A stretch of DNA of 64,000 bases from Rhizobium sp. Root1212. GTDB lineage: Bacteria; Pseudomonadota; Alphaproteobacteria; Rhizobiales; Rhizobiaceae. The notes under the pieces were generated by a model. That model made no database searches, was not told the DNA's origin, and saw only the letters and a program-made list of their open reading frames with translations. Positions 17,780 through 28,959 of this stretch are shown in pieces (the first letter of the stretch is position 1; every line of letters begins with the position of its first letter). The stretch spans positions 372,001 through 436,000 of the forward strand of contig NZ_LMDA01000012.1 in assembly GCF_001424985.1 (NCBI RefSeq). Reading direction: 5' to 3'. Position numbers and translations under genes: made by a program.

Positions 17780-17900
17780 AAAAAAAGAGGCCCACAAGAA
17801 ACTTGGGGCCTTTATAGTTATGAAGGTAATTAAACCTCCAGAGGGGAACAGCTGCTGCGGTGGCACTGGGAGGAAAAAGCCACCAAAAGTGCATCAGCTG
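17780..17900 (-). ncRNA. Small RNA copy 2 (alpha-r14/NfeR1-like, anti-SD loop)
   Basis: Second tandem unit of about 120 nt. It starts near 17899 downstream of TTGCGA/CATACC and ends in a GGCCC/GGGCC stem plus a seven-T run (17780-17786). A GGTGGC/GCCACC hairpin presents TTCCTCCC in its loop, and outer CAGCTG sequences can pair. The block 17834-17853 is identical to copy 1 while loops and spacers differ, and the two paired arms have changed together (GGTGG/CCACC versus GGTGGC/GCCACC). That supports a functional RNA rather than a decaying repeat. Confidence 0.78.
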
Positions 17901-17905
17901 GGTGC

Positions 17906-17934
17906 GGTATGCTGGTTTTTTGGGCGCTTCGCAA
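17906..17934 (-). promoter_or_regulatory. Promoter of small RNA copy 2
   Basis: Minus strand: TTGCGA (17929-17934), 17-bp spacer, CATACC (17906-17911). A weaker match than copy 1. Confidence 0.45.
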
Positions 17935-17989
17935 TCCTTGAATGTGCATGTCAGCCATGTTCTGGGCGCAGCCCTGCGGAAAAAATATG

Positions 17990-18028
17990 CAAAAAACCAA
18001 AAAGCGGCGGAGTGTTAAATCCGCCGCT
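17990..18028 (-). terminator. Rho-independent terminator of lsrB
   Basis: AGCGGCGGA / TCCGCCGCT perfect 9-bp stem with an 8-nt loop. On the minus strand it is followed by TTTTTGGTTTTTT. It lies 78 bp past the lsrB stop. Confidence 0.88.
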
Positions 18029-18105
18029 CTCGAAAATCTATAATAATCATAGAGATATTAGGGTTTTGCGTTTCGCCGGTTTTTTCGGCAGTGCGAAAAT
18101 CGCGG

Positions 18106-19002
18106 TCAGAAGTTCCAGTTTCGTGCCTTGGCCACGATGAAATCGCGGAAGACTTTAAGCTTGGCGGCGTTCTTCATCTCGTCCGGATAGCAGAAATAGG
18201 TATCGAAAGACGGGATATCGGCGCCGATCGGCAGCTGGATGAGGCCCGGATCGCGGCCGACGATATAGTCCGGCATCATGGCGATGCCGATGCCGAGCAG
18301 GCAGGCACGCTTGATCGAGGTCTGGCTGTTGATCTGCAGATGCGAGGGGCGGGGATTATCCGCATCGCGGCCGGCGATTTCCAGCCAGTTGACGTCGAGC
18401 AGGTAGTTCGGCGCGGGTTCGCCGAAGGTGATGATGCGGTGGTTGTCCAAATCCTGGATCGACTGCGGCTCGCCGTGCTTGTTGATGTAGGACGGCGCGG
18501 CATAGACGTGCATGTGCACGGTGAAGAGCTTGCGCTGGATGAGGTCCGATTGTTGCGGCTGGCGCAGGCGGATGGCGCAATCGGCATGGCGCATGTTTAC
18601 GTCCAGCTCCTCGTTGTCGAGGATCAGCTGCACCTGCATGTCAGGATAGAGCGACAGGAACTCCTGCACCTTGTCGGTGAGCCAGCCCTGGCCGAGGCCG
18701 ACGGTGGTGGTGATGCGCAGCTTGCCGCTCGGCTTGTCGGTGGTCTCGGTCAGCTGAACCTTGACGCTTTCGAGCTTCATCAGCACTTCGTGGGCGGTTC
18801 GGTAGAGGATTTCGCCCTGTTCGGTGAGGATTAGGCCGCGTGCGTGGCGGTGAAAAAGCTTCAGGCCGACATCCTGCTCGAGCGAGGAGACCTGGCGGCT
18901 GATGGCCGACTGGGAAAGATGCAGCTTGTCTGCCGCATGGGTGAAGGAACCTGCCTCCGCCGCTGCATGAAAAATGCGCAGTTTATCCCAGTCTAGCGGC
19001 AT
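18106..19002 (-). CDS. lsrB: LysR-family regulator LsrB/VtlR
   Basis: A 298-residue LysR-type regulator with an N-terminal HTH (AADKLHLSQSAISRQVSSLE) and a C-terminal ligand domain. The opening MPLDWDKLRIFHAAAEAGSF and the trxB-lrp neighbourhood identify the LsrB (S. meliloti)/VtlR (Brucella, Agrobacterium) group, which controls oxidative-stress, LPS and small-RNA genes. Cys142, Cys234 and Cys271 are present and could act as redox switches, as reported for S. meliloti LsrB. GGGGGA sits 5 nt before the ATG at 19002; an in-frame TTG four codons upstream would shift numbering. The tandem sRNAs follow downstream. Confidence 0.92.
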   Translation of the reverse strand: MPLDWDKLRIFHAAAEAGSFTHAADKLHLSQSAISRQVSSLEQDVGLKLFHRHARGLILTEQGEILYRTAHEVLMKLESVKVQLTETTDKPSGKLRITTTVGLGQGWLTDKVQEFLSLYPDMQVQLILDNEELDVNMRHADCAIRLRQPQQSDLIQRKLFTVHMHVYAAPSYINKHGEPQSIQDLDNHRIITFGEPAPNYLLDVNWLEIAGRDADNPRPSHLQINSQTSIKRACLLGIGIAMMPDYIVGRDPGLIQLPIGADIPSFDTYFCYPDEMKNAAKLKVFRDFIVAKARNWNF

Positions 19003-19112
19003 GCTTTCCCCCAATATAGGTCCGCGGCGGAAACGCGGGCGCGTTCCGCCGGGAAGCTGATCAGTCTGTTCCCTCGCCGAAGGGTTTGATTCCCTTCGGC
19101 AATTCGCGGCTT

Positions 19113-20087
19113 CTATTCGGCCGCAATTGCGACAGGCATGTGGCCTGCCAAAAACTTTTCCGCCTCGAGCGCTGCCATGCAGCCCATTCCGGCGGCGGTG
19201 ATCGCCTGACGGTAGATATCGTCGGTGACGTCGCCGGCGGCAAAGACGCCGGGAATGTCGGTCGCGGTCGAATCCGGCGCCGTCCAGAGATAGCCGTTCG
19301 GCTTCAGCCGCAGCTGGTCCTTGAACAGTTCGACCGCCGGCGCATGGCCGATGGCGACGAAGACGCCGTCGATCGGCATGTCGCTCGTCGCGCCGGTCCT
19401 GGTGTTGCGCAGCTTCACGCCGTTGACGGAGGCCGGCATCGGCGGCTTGGCGGGGGTACCGAGATATTCGACGACCTCATGATCCCAGATCACCTTGATG
19501 TTCTGTTTAGCGAACAGGCGTTCCTGCAGGATTTTTTCCGAGCGGAAGCTGTCGCGGCGGTGAACGACGGTCACGGTCTTGGCGAGGTTGGAAAGGTAGA
19601 GCGCCTCCTCGACGGCCGAATTGCCGCCACCGACGACGATCACGTCCTTGTTGCGATAGAAGAAGCCGTCACAGGTAGCGCAGGCCGACACACCGAAGCC
19701 CTGGAAGGTATGTTCCGTTTCGATGCCGAGCCACTTGGCCTTGGCGCCGGTGGCGATGACGACGGCATCGGCGGTCCAGTCGGTGCCGCTGTCGGTCGTG
19801 AGCTTGAAGGGACGAACGGAAAAATCGACGCTGGTGACGAGATCGTTGACGATCTCGGCACCCACATGCTGGGCCTGCTTCAGCATCTGTTCCATCATCC
19901 ACGGACCCTGCACCGGATCGGCATAACCCGGATAGTTCTCGACATCCGTGGTGATCATCAACTGGCCGCCCTGTTCCATGCCGGCGATCAACACCGGATT
20001 GAGCATCGCGCGCGCCGAATAGATCGCGGCGGTATATCCGGCCGGACCGGAACCGATGATGAGAACTTTGGTGTGGCGGGCAGTCAT
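19113..20087 (-). CDS. trxB: Thioredoxin-disulphide reductase
   Basis: A 324-residue FAD/NADPH flavoenzyme that reduces thioredoxin in the cytoplasm. FAD-binding GSGPAGYTAA opens the protein, the redox-active pair is CATC in ACATCDGFF, the NADPH-binding GGGNSAVEEAL follows, and GVFAAGDVTDD closes the FAD site. Length matches the low-molecular-weight bacterial enzyme. An ATG three codons earlier (20096) is an alternative start. It lies about 110 bp upstream of lsrB on the same strand, so a redox sensor and a redox enzyme are adjacent. Confidence 0.96.
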   Translation of the reverse strand: MTARHTKVLIIGSGPAGYTAAIYSARAMLNPVLIAGMEQGGQLMITTDVENYPGYADPVQGPWMMEQMLKQAQHVGAEIVNDLVTSVDFSVRPFKLTTDSGTDWTADAVVIATGAKAKWLGIETEHTFQGFGVSACATCDGFFYRNKDVIVVGGGNSAVEEALYLSNLAKTVTVVHRRDSFRSEKILQERLFAKQNIKVIWDHEVVEYLGTPAKPPMPASVNGVKLRNTRTGATSDMPIDGVFVAIGHAPAVELFKDQLRLKPNGYLWTAPDSTATDIPGVFAAGDVTDDIYRQAITAAGMGCMAALEAEKFLAGHMPVAIAAE

Positions 20088-20297
20088 GGCGTGCATCCCA
20101 GGTTCTGGCGGGGCGGGCGCAGAGCGTGGCCCGGCCGGGCGACCAGTTGAAAAACGTTTCCGTTATTTATGGATACCGGGGCCATATATACAAGGGCGGC
20201 GACGACGTTACCAACAATACATGCGCGATGTTGAAATTTTCTTGCGCAGAGGAGGCGTTCTGGTTCAGAAAGGCGACGATTCAGACAGGAGAACACC

Positions 20298-20765
20298 GTG
20301 TTTCGCGCCGAACTCGACAGCATCGATATCCGCATCCTGCGCGCCTTGCAGGCCGATGGAAGAATGACGAATGTCGAGCTTGCCTCGCGGGTCGGCATAT
20401 CGGCGCCGCCCTGCCTGCGGCGCGTCCGGCGTCTGGAGGAAAAGGGGATCATCGAGGGCTACCACGCCATCCTGAATGGCCCGGCCCTCGGTCTCGATCT
20501 CGTCGCCTTCTGCATGGTGGGCCTGCGCCACCAGTCGGAAGCAAACCTCAAGTCCTTTTCGCTGGCGACCGCGGATTGGCCGCTGGTCCGTCAAGCATGG
20601 ATGGTCTCCGGCGACAGCGATTTCCTTCTCCACTGTGTTGCCGAGAACCTGACGACATTCCAGGATTTCGTTATCGAAGTGCTGACCGCAAACGAGCAGG
20701 TCGATACCGTGCGCACGATGCTGACCATTCGTCAGGTCAAGAAACAGGGCATGATCGAAATCTGA
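20298..20765 (+). CDS. lrp: Lrp/AsnC-family regulator
   Basis: A 155-residue leucine-responsive-type regulator. The N-terminal HTH (LASRVGISAPPCLRRVRRLE) is followed by a RAM/ACT-like ligand domain. The start is GTG at 20298 with AGGAG 6 nt upstream. It is divergent from trxB. Its stop (TGA at 20763-20765) overlaps the ATG of the next gene by one base, so the two are translationally coupled. In S. meliloti, as I recall, lrp also sits between trxB and the lps core genes. Confidence 0.9.
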   Translation: MFRAELDSIDIRILRALQADGRMTNVELASRVGISAPPCLRRVRRLEEKGIIEGYHAILNGPALGLDLVAFCMVGLRHQSEANLKSFSLATADWPLVRQAWMVSGDSDFLLHCVAENLTTFQDFVIEVLTANEQVDTVRTMLTIRQVKKQGMIEI

Positions 20766-21664
20766 TGGGCGCCGACCGGCCCTTTCGTCGTAAGATCTGG
20801 AAGCTGGCGACCCGTGTCCTCTTTGGCAAACGCCGGGCGCACGCGCAGGACTGGTTGCCGAATCTCCGGGTGGAGCGGGATGAAAGCGGCCATTTCGATG
20901 GTGTCATCTTTCGGGGCGAGCGGGTTGCCGGACTTTGCAAGCTTCATGTTCTGAAAGAGCGGGCGGGTGATGAGATTTTCGTGGTCGGCTCGGGGCCTTC
21001 CATCGGCTCGCTGAAGGTCGACAGGATTCCTCCTCGCGCTGCCATATTGCTAAACGGGGCGATGGACCTGATCGGGCGTGGCGTAGTGCCGCTTGCCGTC
21101 GCCGTCGAGGACGAGCGTTTCGTCTATCGTCATTTCCGGCGTTTCATGGAGACCCTGGACAGAGAGATCGTCTGCCTTCTGTCCACGTCCGCCTTGCGGG
21201 CGATCTGCGAACTCGATCGGGTCTGGCTGCAAAATCGCGACATCATCCTGATCGACAATATCGCCAAGCCTTATGGCGCGGATGCCCGCGGCATCGATAG
21301 CCTGAAAGCTTTGCCTTTCGTTCGCATCGGCAAGGACGGCGCAGGTTTCTCACTCGACCCCGAAAAGGGTGTCTTTCAGGGCGGTTCCGTGGCGACATCG
21401 GCAACGCAGTTCGCGGTTGCATGCGCGCCCGGTCTGATCGGATTTCTCGGTGTCGATATTTCGAATGCCGGACAGCCACGTTTCTATGAAGATGGCCGCA
21501 GCGTCGCGTTTTCAGGGATTGTCCGTGCGCAGGATCGCATCTTGAGGCATATCGCGCTTGCGCGCGATGTCGCTGCGGAACAAGGTATTCGGTTCGAGAA
21601 TTTCTCTCCGCCGTCGGCGCTTTCGCAGTGCGGCATCCCGTTCAGCGGGCGCTTCAGCGACTGA
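20765..21664 (+). CDS. Putative glycosyltransferase-like protein of the LPS locus
   Basis: A 299-residue protein with no certain family. A nucleotide-binding-like motif EIFVVGSGPSIGSL near residue 75 and a later GGSVATSATQFAVA-GFLGVDIS region resemble the GPS...GGS pattern of sialyltransferase-fold (GT42/DUF115-like) enzymes. The N-terminus is basic (RRKIWKLATRVLFGKRR), which suits peripheral membrane binding. Its ATG overlaps the lrp stop (TGATG). It is convergent, one base apart, with another unassigned gene and close to lpsB, so a role in LPS core decoration is a reasonable inference, not shown. Confidence 0.72.
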   Translation: MGADRPFRRKIWKLATRVLFGKRRAHAQDWLPNLRVERDESGHFDGVIFRGERVAGLCKLHVLKERAGDEIFVVGSGPSIGSLKVDRIPPRAAILLNGAMDLIGRGVVPLAVAVEDERFVYRHFRRFMETLDREIVCLLSTSALRAICELDRVWLQNRDIILIDNIAKPYGADARGIDSLKALPFVRIGKDGAGFSLDPEKGVFQGGSVATSATQFAVACAPGLIGFLGVDISNAGQPRFYEDGRSVAFSGIVRAQDRILRHIALARDVAAEQGIRFENFSPPSALSQCGIPFSGRFSD

Positions 21665-21665
21665 G

Positions 21666-22532
21666 CTATTTCGTCTCCGCTTCCTGTTTGCGCCGTTTGT
21701 CGAGGATGCGCTCCTTTTTGGATTTCCGCTTCAAACCCCGGATGGCGTTGTAGATGACGCGCAGCGGCATGGTGATTGAAATCAGCTTGTCGACATGGCG
21801 GCTGGTGTTCTCAAGGCGCAGGGACAGCACCTGCGCCGCCGCGAAACTGACATCGAGCGGGTCGATATCGGGAAAATGCTGGCTCAGCGCCCGGTAGGGA
21901 TTGAAAGCCGGCTTGCCGATATCGAGCCGACCGTTGGCGGCCAGCAGATGCAGGACCGATTGTTCGAAACTCCAGTCATGAATATGGAAAAGCTTCCATT
22001 TGCTGCCGCGCTGGCCGGAAAAGCCGTTCAGCACGATAACGCGGTCCTTCACTTTTTCGCACAACCATACTGCCAGCGCGAAACCGGAACTTGCGGTGTG
22101 GGCGTAAGGGTAGAAATTTGTGAAGTAGCTGGCCAGATCCAGGCTCCCGGCAGGCGTCGGGGCAAATTCCTCCGGCGTCATCAGATGCTCGAATTCGACG
22201 GTCCGCAGATTCATCACGCCTGCAAACCCTTTACCCGGCAGCAGCGCGACCATCTGTCCGAGAAGGTTGCGATAGACCAATTCGGAGCCCGCCTGGTTGC
22301 TGCGGGTGACGAGCAAGGAGTTGCCCTCGAACGGCCTTTTCAGGACACGATTGATTTTATTGAAGAAAACGAAAAGTGTCGTCTCAGGGTAAGCGGCTGC
22401 GATCTCTTCGAAAGATTGCTCGTCGGAATTGGCGATGAGGACGATATGCGAATAGGACGAAAAAAATTCCATCCAGTCTTCGTCGCTGCGGCGTCCAAGC
22501 GTCAGGCTTGCCGAGGTATTCATTTCACTCAT
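21666..22532 (-). CDS. Unassigned protein of the LPS locus (possible glycosyltransferase)
   Basis: A 288-residue protein I do not recognise with certainty. Features: an N-terminal IVLIANSDEQSFEEI strand-turn-helix, then LFVFFNKINRVLKRPFEG, a central SSGFALAVWLCEKV helix and VIVLNGFSGQRGSKWKLFHI, and a strongly basic C-terminus (RGLKRKSKKERILDKRRKQE). The 'SG...A..L..GF' arrangement recalls small sialyltransferase-fold glycosyltransferases. The ATG at 22532 has AGGAAA 4 nt upstream; the open frame to 22811 has poor coding character. It follows lpsB by 58 bp on the same strand and probably shares its transcript. Confidence 0.7.
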   Translation of the reverse strand: MSEMNTSASLTLGRRSDEDWMEFFSSYSHIVLIANSDEQSFEEIAAAYPETTLFVFFNKINRVLKRPFEGNSLLVTRSNQAGSELVYRNLLGQMVALLPGKGFAGVMNLRTVEFEHLMTPEEFAPTPAGSLDLASYFTNFYPYAHTASSGFALAVWLCEKVKDRVIVLNGFSGQRGSKWKLFHIHDWSFEQSVLHLLAANGRLDIGKPAFNPYRALSQHFPDIDPLDVSFAAAQVLSLRLENTSRHVDKLISITMPLRVIYNAIRGLKRKSKKERILDKRRKQEAETK

Positions 22533-22590
22533 GATTTCCTGATCCATCGTGATGGGCAAACCCGGAGATAGCGGCAAGCGCACCAAAAGG

Positions 22591-23619
22591 CTAGCCAAGC
22601 AGCTTTTCATAGATAATGGAAATAGCCTGCGCCTCACGGGAGATATCGAAGTGATCGTGGGTCCGCTTTTCACCGGCCAGCCCGTGTGCGACCGCTTTTT
22701 CGGGGTCGGCAAAATAGATTTCGATGGCAGCGCGCAGGGCTTCATAGTCTCCCGCCGGAACGACTTCGCCGGTCTCTCCGGGGGCGATAAGCTCTGCATA
22801 GGCACCGGCATCCGATGCGACCACCGCCGTCCGGGATGCCATCGCCTCCAACGGTGTCAGCCCGAAACCTTCGTTTCGCGACGGTGCAACATAGAGGCAA
22901 AGTCGCCGGTACCAAGGCTTGATGTCATCGACCTCGCCAAGAAAGGCGATGCGATCGGAAAGGCCGTTGCGGGCGACGAGATCCTTCAGTTCGGATGCGA
23001 AGGCTGTGTGCTCTGGAGTTACCCTTCCGCAGACCACCGCCGACCAACGCGGATAACGCGGCAGAAGCTCGACCATAGCCCGCACGAAAAGATCGGTGCC
23101 TTTCTGATGGCGCACACGGCCGAAGCAGCCAACCAGAAACGGATCAGAGGCCATTTCATTTGCCTTGGGGGCGCGAAATACCTCGAGGTTGATGCCGTGA
23201 TTGATCACTGTGTGAGGCACCTCAAGGAAAGAACCCGAAGTGTCCGAGGTGGCGATGACGGCATCCATGCGTCGGATCAGAAATCGCGTCCAGGCCGAAT
23301 GGCGGCGTTGCGCCGCTGACGTGAAGAGAATTTTCAGCTTCATCCCGAGCAGATCGCGCAGGATGATCGCCGGCAGCATTTCGAGGTTGCGGCGGGCGTG
23401 CCAGACGCGGTTCTTTCGCCCAGGCGGCGGCGTCCAGAGCTGGAGCAGGTCGCGGAAGCGGATGTGCGGCAGATCGGCCGGCAGGCCGGGGCCGAGGGTC
23501 GCGATCTTCTGGCCGAGCGCACGCTGGACCGGTATGAGCTGGATGATCGTCGAAGTGACGCCGGAGAGGCGTTTCTTGAAATTCGGTGCGATGATCTCGA
23601 CGTCGCGGATGGGGATCAC
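22591..23619 (-). CDS. lpsB: LPS core mannosyltransferase (GT4)
   Basis: A 342-residue GT-B glycosyltransferase of family 4. The N-terminal half begins IIAPNFKKRLSGVTSTIIQL. The C-terminal donor-binding half shows FGRVRHQKGTDLFV and the EX7E region EGFGLTPLEAMASR. This matches rhizobial LpsB, which adds mannose to the LPS inner core at the cytoplasmic face; S. meliloti lpsB mutants are symbiotically defective. Position next to greA agrees with S. meliloti synteny. A terminator-like hairpin (23661-23694) separates it from greA. Confidence 0.9.
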   Translation of the reverse strand: MIPIRDVEIIAPNFKKRLSGVTSTIIQLIPVQRALGQKIATLGPGLPADLPHIRFRDLLQLWTPPPGRKNRVWHARRNLEMLPAIILRDLLGMKLKILFTSAAQRRHSAWTRFLIRRMDAVIATSDTSGSFLEVPHTVINHGINLEVFRAPKANEMASDPFLVGCFGRVRHQKGTDLFVRAMVELLPRYPRWSAVVCGRVTPEHTAFASELKDLVARNGLSDRIAFLGEVDDIKPWYRRLCLYVAPSRNEGFGLTPLEAMASRTAVVASDAGAYAELIAPGETGEVVPAGDYEALRAAIEIYFADPEKAVAHGLAGEKRTHDHFDISREAQAISIIYEKLLG

Positions 23620-23660
23620 GGCTGGTGGCTCCGTGTTTTCGGGAAAGCCCGGATTTCAGG

Positions 23661-23694
23661 AAAAAGCCCGGAGGGAACGGCTCCATCCGGGCTT
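23661..23694 (-). terminator. Rho-independent terminator of greA
   Basis: AAGCCCGGA / TCCGGGCTT stem with a 13-nt loop. On the minus strand it ends in TTTTT. It starts 26 bp past the greA stop. Confidence 0.88.
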
Positions 23695-23720
23695 GATCGA
23701 TGACTGAAACTTGAAGGGCA

Positions 23721-24197
23721 TCAGCCCCAATTGATCGCCAGAATCTCGTAGGCCTTGGAGCCGCCGGGGGCGACGACTTCGATCGAATCGCCCACTTCCT
23801 TGCCGATCAGCGCGCGGGCGATCGGCGAGGAGATGGAGATGCGGCCCTGCTTGACGTCGGCTTCCTGGTCGCCGACGATCTGGTAGGTCTTGTTTTCTTC
23901 CGTATCCTCGTCGACAAGCTTGACGGTCGCGCCAAACTTGACGGTGGTGCCGGACATTTTCGACAGGTCGATCACTTCCGCGCGGGCAACGAAATCCTCA
24001 AGCTCGCCGATCCGGCCTTCGTTATGGCTCTGGGCTTCCTTGGCGGCGTGATATTCTGCGTTTTCCGAGAGGTCGCCATGGGCGCGGGCTTCAGCAATCG
24101 CTTCGATGATCCGCGGACGCTCTTCCTGCTGACGCCAGCGCAGCTCTTCCTGCAGCTTGACGAAACCGCTCTGGGTCATCGGCACTTTTTCGACCAT
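23721..24197 (-). CDS. greA: Transcription elongation factor GreA
   Basis: A 158-residue factor that stimulates transcript cleavage by backtracked RNA polymerase. The N-terminal coiled coil contains the conserved [18 protein letters not shown] tip with the catalytic acidic residues, and the C-terminal FKBP-like domain ends [15 protein letters not shown] chose the ATG at 24197 (AAGGAC 7 nt upstream), giving the standard family length; the longer open frame has no homology. A terminator-like hairpin lies in its leader (24247-24284), suggesting attenuation. Confidence 0.95.
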   Translation of the reverse strand: MVEKVPMTQSGFVKLQEELRWRQQEERPRIIEAIAEARAHGDLSENAEYHAAKEAQSHNEGRIGELEDFVARAEVIDLSKMSGTTVKFGATVKLVDEDTEENKTYQIVGDQEADVKQGRISISSPIARALIGKEVGDSIEVVAPGGSKAYEILAINWG

Positions 24198-24246
24198 TTC
24201 ACTGTCCTTCATAATGCGCGCGGGGCCCGCATGGCGGGCCCGACGC

Positions 24247-24284
24247 AAAAGAAAACGGCCTCCGGGGGATTAAGCCCGGAACCG
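24247..24284 (-). terminator. Terminator-like hairpin in the greA leader
   Basis: On the minus strand CGGTTCCGGG / CCCGGAGGCCG stem with an 8-nt loop, followed by TTTTCTTTT. It lies about 50 nt upstream of the greA start codon and downstream of the likely promoter, so it would end or attenuate the leader transcript. Confidence 0.7.
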
Positions 24285-24304
24285 TCCGAAACATTTGAAC
24301 GAGA

Positions 24305-24334
24305 GTTATAGCAGAGATCGCATTCGAAAAGCCA
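24305..24334 (-). promoter_or_regulatory. Probable greA promoter
   Basis: Minus strand: TGGCTT, 18-bp spacer, TATAAC (24305-24310). This puts the transcript start near 24297, about 100 nt upstream of the greA ATG. Confidence 0.5.
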
Positions 24335-24456
24335 GATTTTTCGCAAACCCTATGCGCCAGCAGTATCGGCTCTCCGGCAAAATAGGAACGCAAATGCCGT
24401 GCCGGCAAGGAACAAATAGTCTTCCGTTCCATTGTTTGTGAAAGGACGCCAAAGCC

Positions 24457-24726
24457 ATGCAAACTCCCACGCCAGATCAGATCGATGCCCGTATCAACGC
24501 ACACAGGCGGCTTCTCGTCGCGTTGATCGCCTACATCGCCAGGGACGAAAAAGGGCTCGCCTTCCTCGAAGGCCTGCTTTGCGACACGGAGATCGTCAGC
24601 GATCACGAGGAAGACCCCGGCATCGAGCCCGACAGCGGATTCGCTGCCCAGCAGATCGGCGACGAGGAGATGCGTGCCATCGTCAAGGCCGCTCTCGCCC
24701 GCGCCCGCGCGACGGCGGCGCCCTGA
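24457..24726 (+). CDS. Hypothetical protein
   Basis: An 89-residue acidic, soluble, mostly helical protein of unknown function. It has no signal peptide or TM segment. The first part (DQIDARINAHRRLLVALIAYIARDE) looks like a helical hairpin and the rest is Asp/Glu-rich. AAAGGA lies about 10 nt before the ATG, and codon use resembles its neighbours. It is 42 bp upstream of another small gene on the same strand, probably cotranscribed. Confidence 0.7.
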   Translation: MQTPTPDQIDARINAHRRLLVALIAYIARDEKGLAFLEGLLCDTEIVSDHEEDPGIEPDSGFAAQQIGDEEMRAIVKAALARARATAAP

Positions 24727-24768
24727 AACGCAGCCGGCCAACGGTCGGTCAAGCTGGAGGATGAAGCA

Positions 24769-25113
24769 ATGTTGAACACCGGCGAAAGCCTGAAACTCTT
24801 CCGTCTCGTTCCGGTCGCTGCACCGAACGATTCGAACTGGGATGTCGCAGAAAACATGGGCGAGGTGGTCGTCAGAGCGTTTTCACCCGCTGACGCGCGT
24901 GTCGTTGCCGCCCAGGCGGAACTGGACTTCACCGAAATCGATTCCATGCCGGCGGAGGGAAACTCGACCCGCGATGCAAGCGCTTTCCGCAACGAGCGGC
25001 TTTATGCCGTACGCGAGCAAAAGCCGACCATCGATATCCGGCAGGAAGGGCCGCGCGGCGTTGTCGAAGGCACGGTCTCCGTTGCGACAATCAAGCCGAC
25101 GCAGGTTCTGTGA
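24769..25113 (+). CDS. Hypothetical protein
   Basis: A 114-residue soluble protein with no recognised domain. The first 65 residues (SLKLFRLVPVAAPNDSNWDV ... VVVRAFSPADARVVAAQAE) look like a small alpha/beta domain of the kind that appears in uncharacterised Rhizobiales proteins. GGAGG lies 9 nt before the ATG. It is convergent with carB. Confidence 0.72.
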   Translation: MLNTGESLKLFRLVPVAAPNDSNWDVAENMGEVVVRAFSPADARVVAAQAELDFTEIDSMPAEGNSTRDASAFRNERLYAVREQKPTIDIRQEGPRGVVEGTVSVATIKPTQVL

Positions 25114-25156
25114 GGGGAGAAAGCCTCCCTCACACAATTCGTTTCAGGTCAGCCGC

Positions 25157-28639
<3,483 letters not shown>

Positions 28640-28959
28640 CGGCTCTATCCGTTCTTGCGCGTGCGCGAAAAAGCCGGCCAGGGTGGGAGGATCACCGGCC
28701 GGGGCGCATGCTTGTCAGTTAAAAGGCTAGAAGCGGCTTATAGGCAAATGTATTGCCGAGCGGAACCCCGAAAATCAAGGAATCGACAGAAACTGCACAT
28801 GCTTTCGCCGATGCGGGGAAATGCCGGCGGCGTCCGTCCGCCATGCAGCGCAAGTTTATTGAATAGGCCTTGCACAAATTCTCGTCTGGCGCGTTATATG
28901 CAAGCTCAGGCTTCTTTTTCGCAGCCGGCAAAAGATAAAGCAGACGGGAGAGCAGCGTC
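28640..28959. promoter_or_regulatory. Divergent region: carB leader and metallopeptidase promoter
   Basis: No gene in 320 bp. The carB side holds a hairpin followed by T residues (28669-28703), and further upstream TATAAG (near 28740) is a possible -10 box. The other side carries the promoter and GGGAG RBS of the zinc metallopeptidase. Confidence 0.45.
28669..28703 (-). terminator. Terminator-like hairpin in the carB leader
   Basis: Minus strand: CCGGCC, 17-nt loop, GGCCGG, then CTTTTT. It lies 30-64 nt upstream of the carB start codon, which is the position expected of an attenuator. Confidence 0.55.

Noticed and set aside
17589-18140. 183-codon open frame over the sRNA region
   Set aside because: It crosses both small-RNA units, a terminator and the end of lsrB; it has no RBS and low-complexity Lys/Pro/Gly composition.
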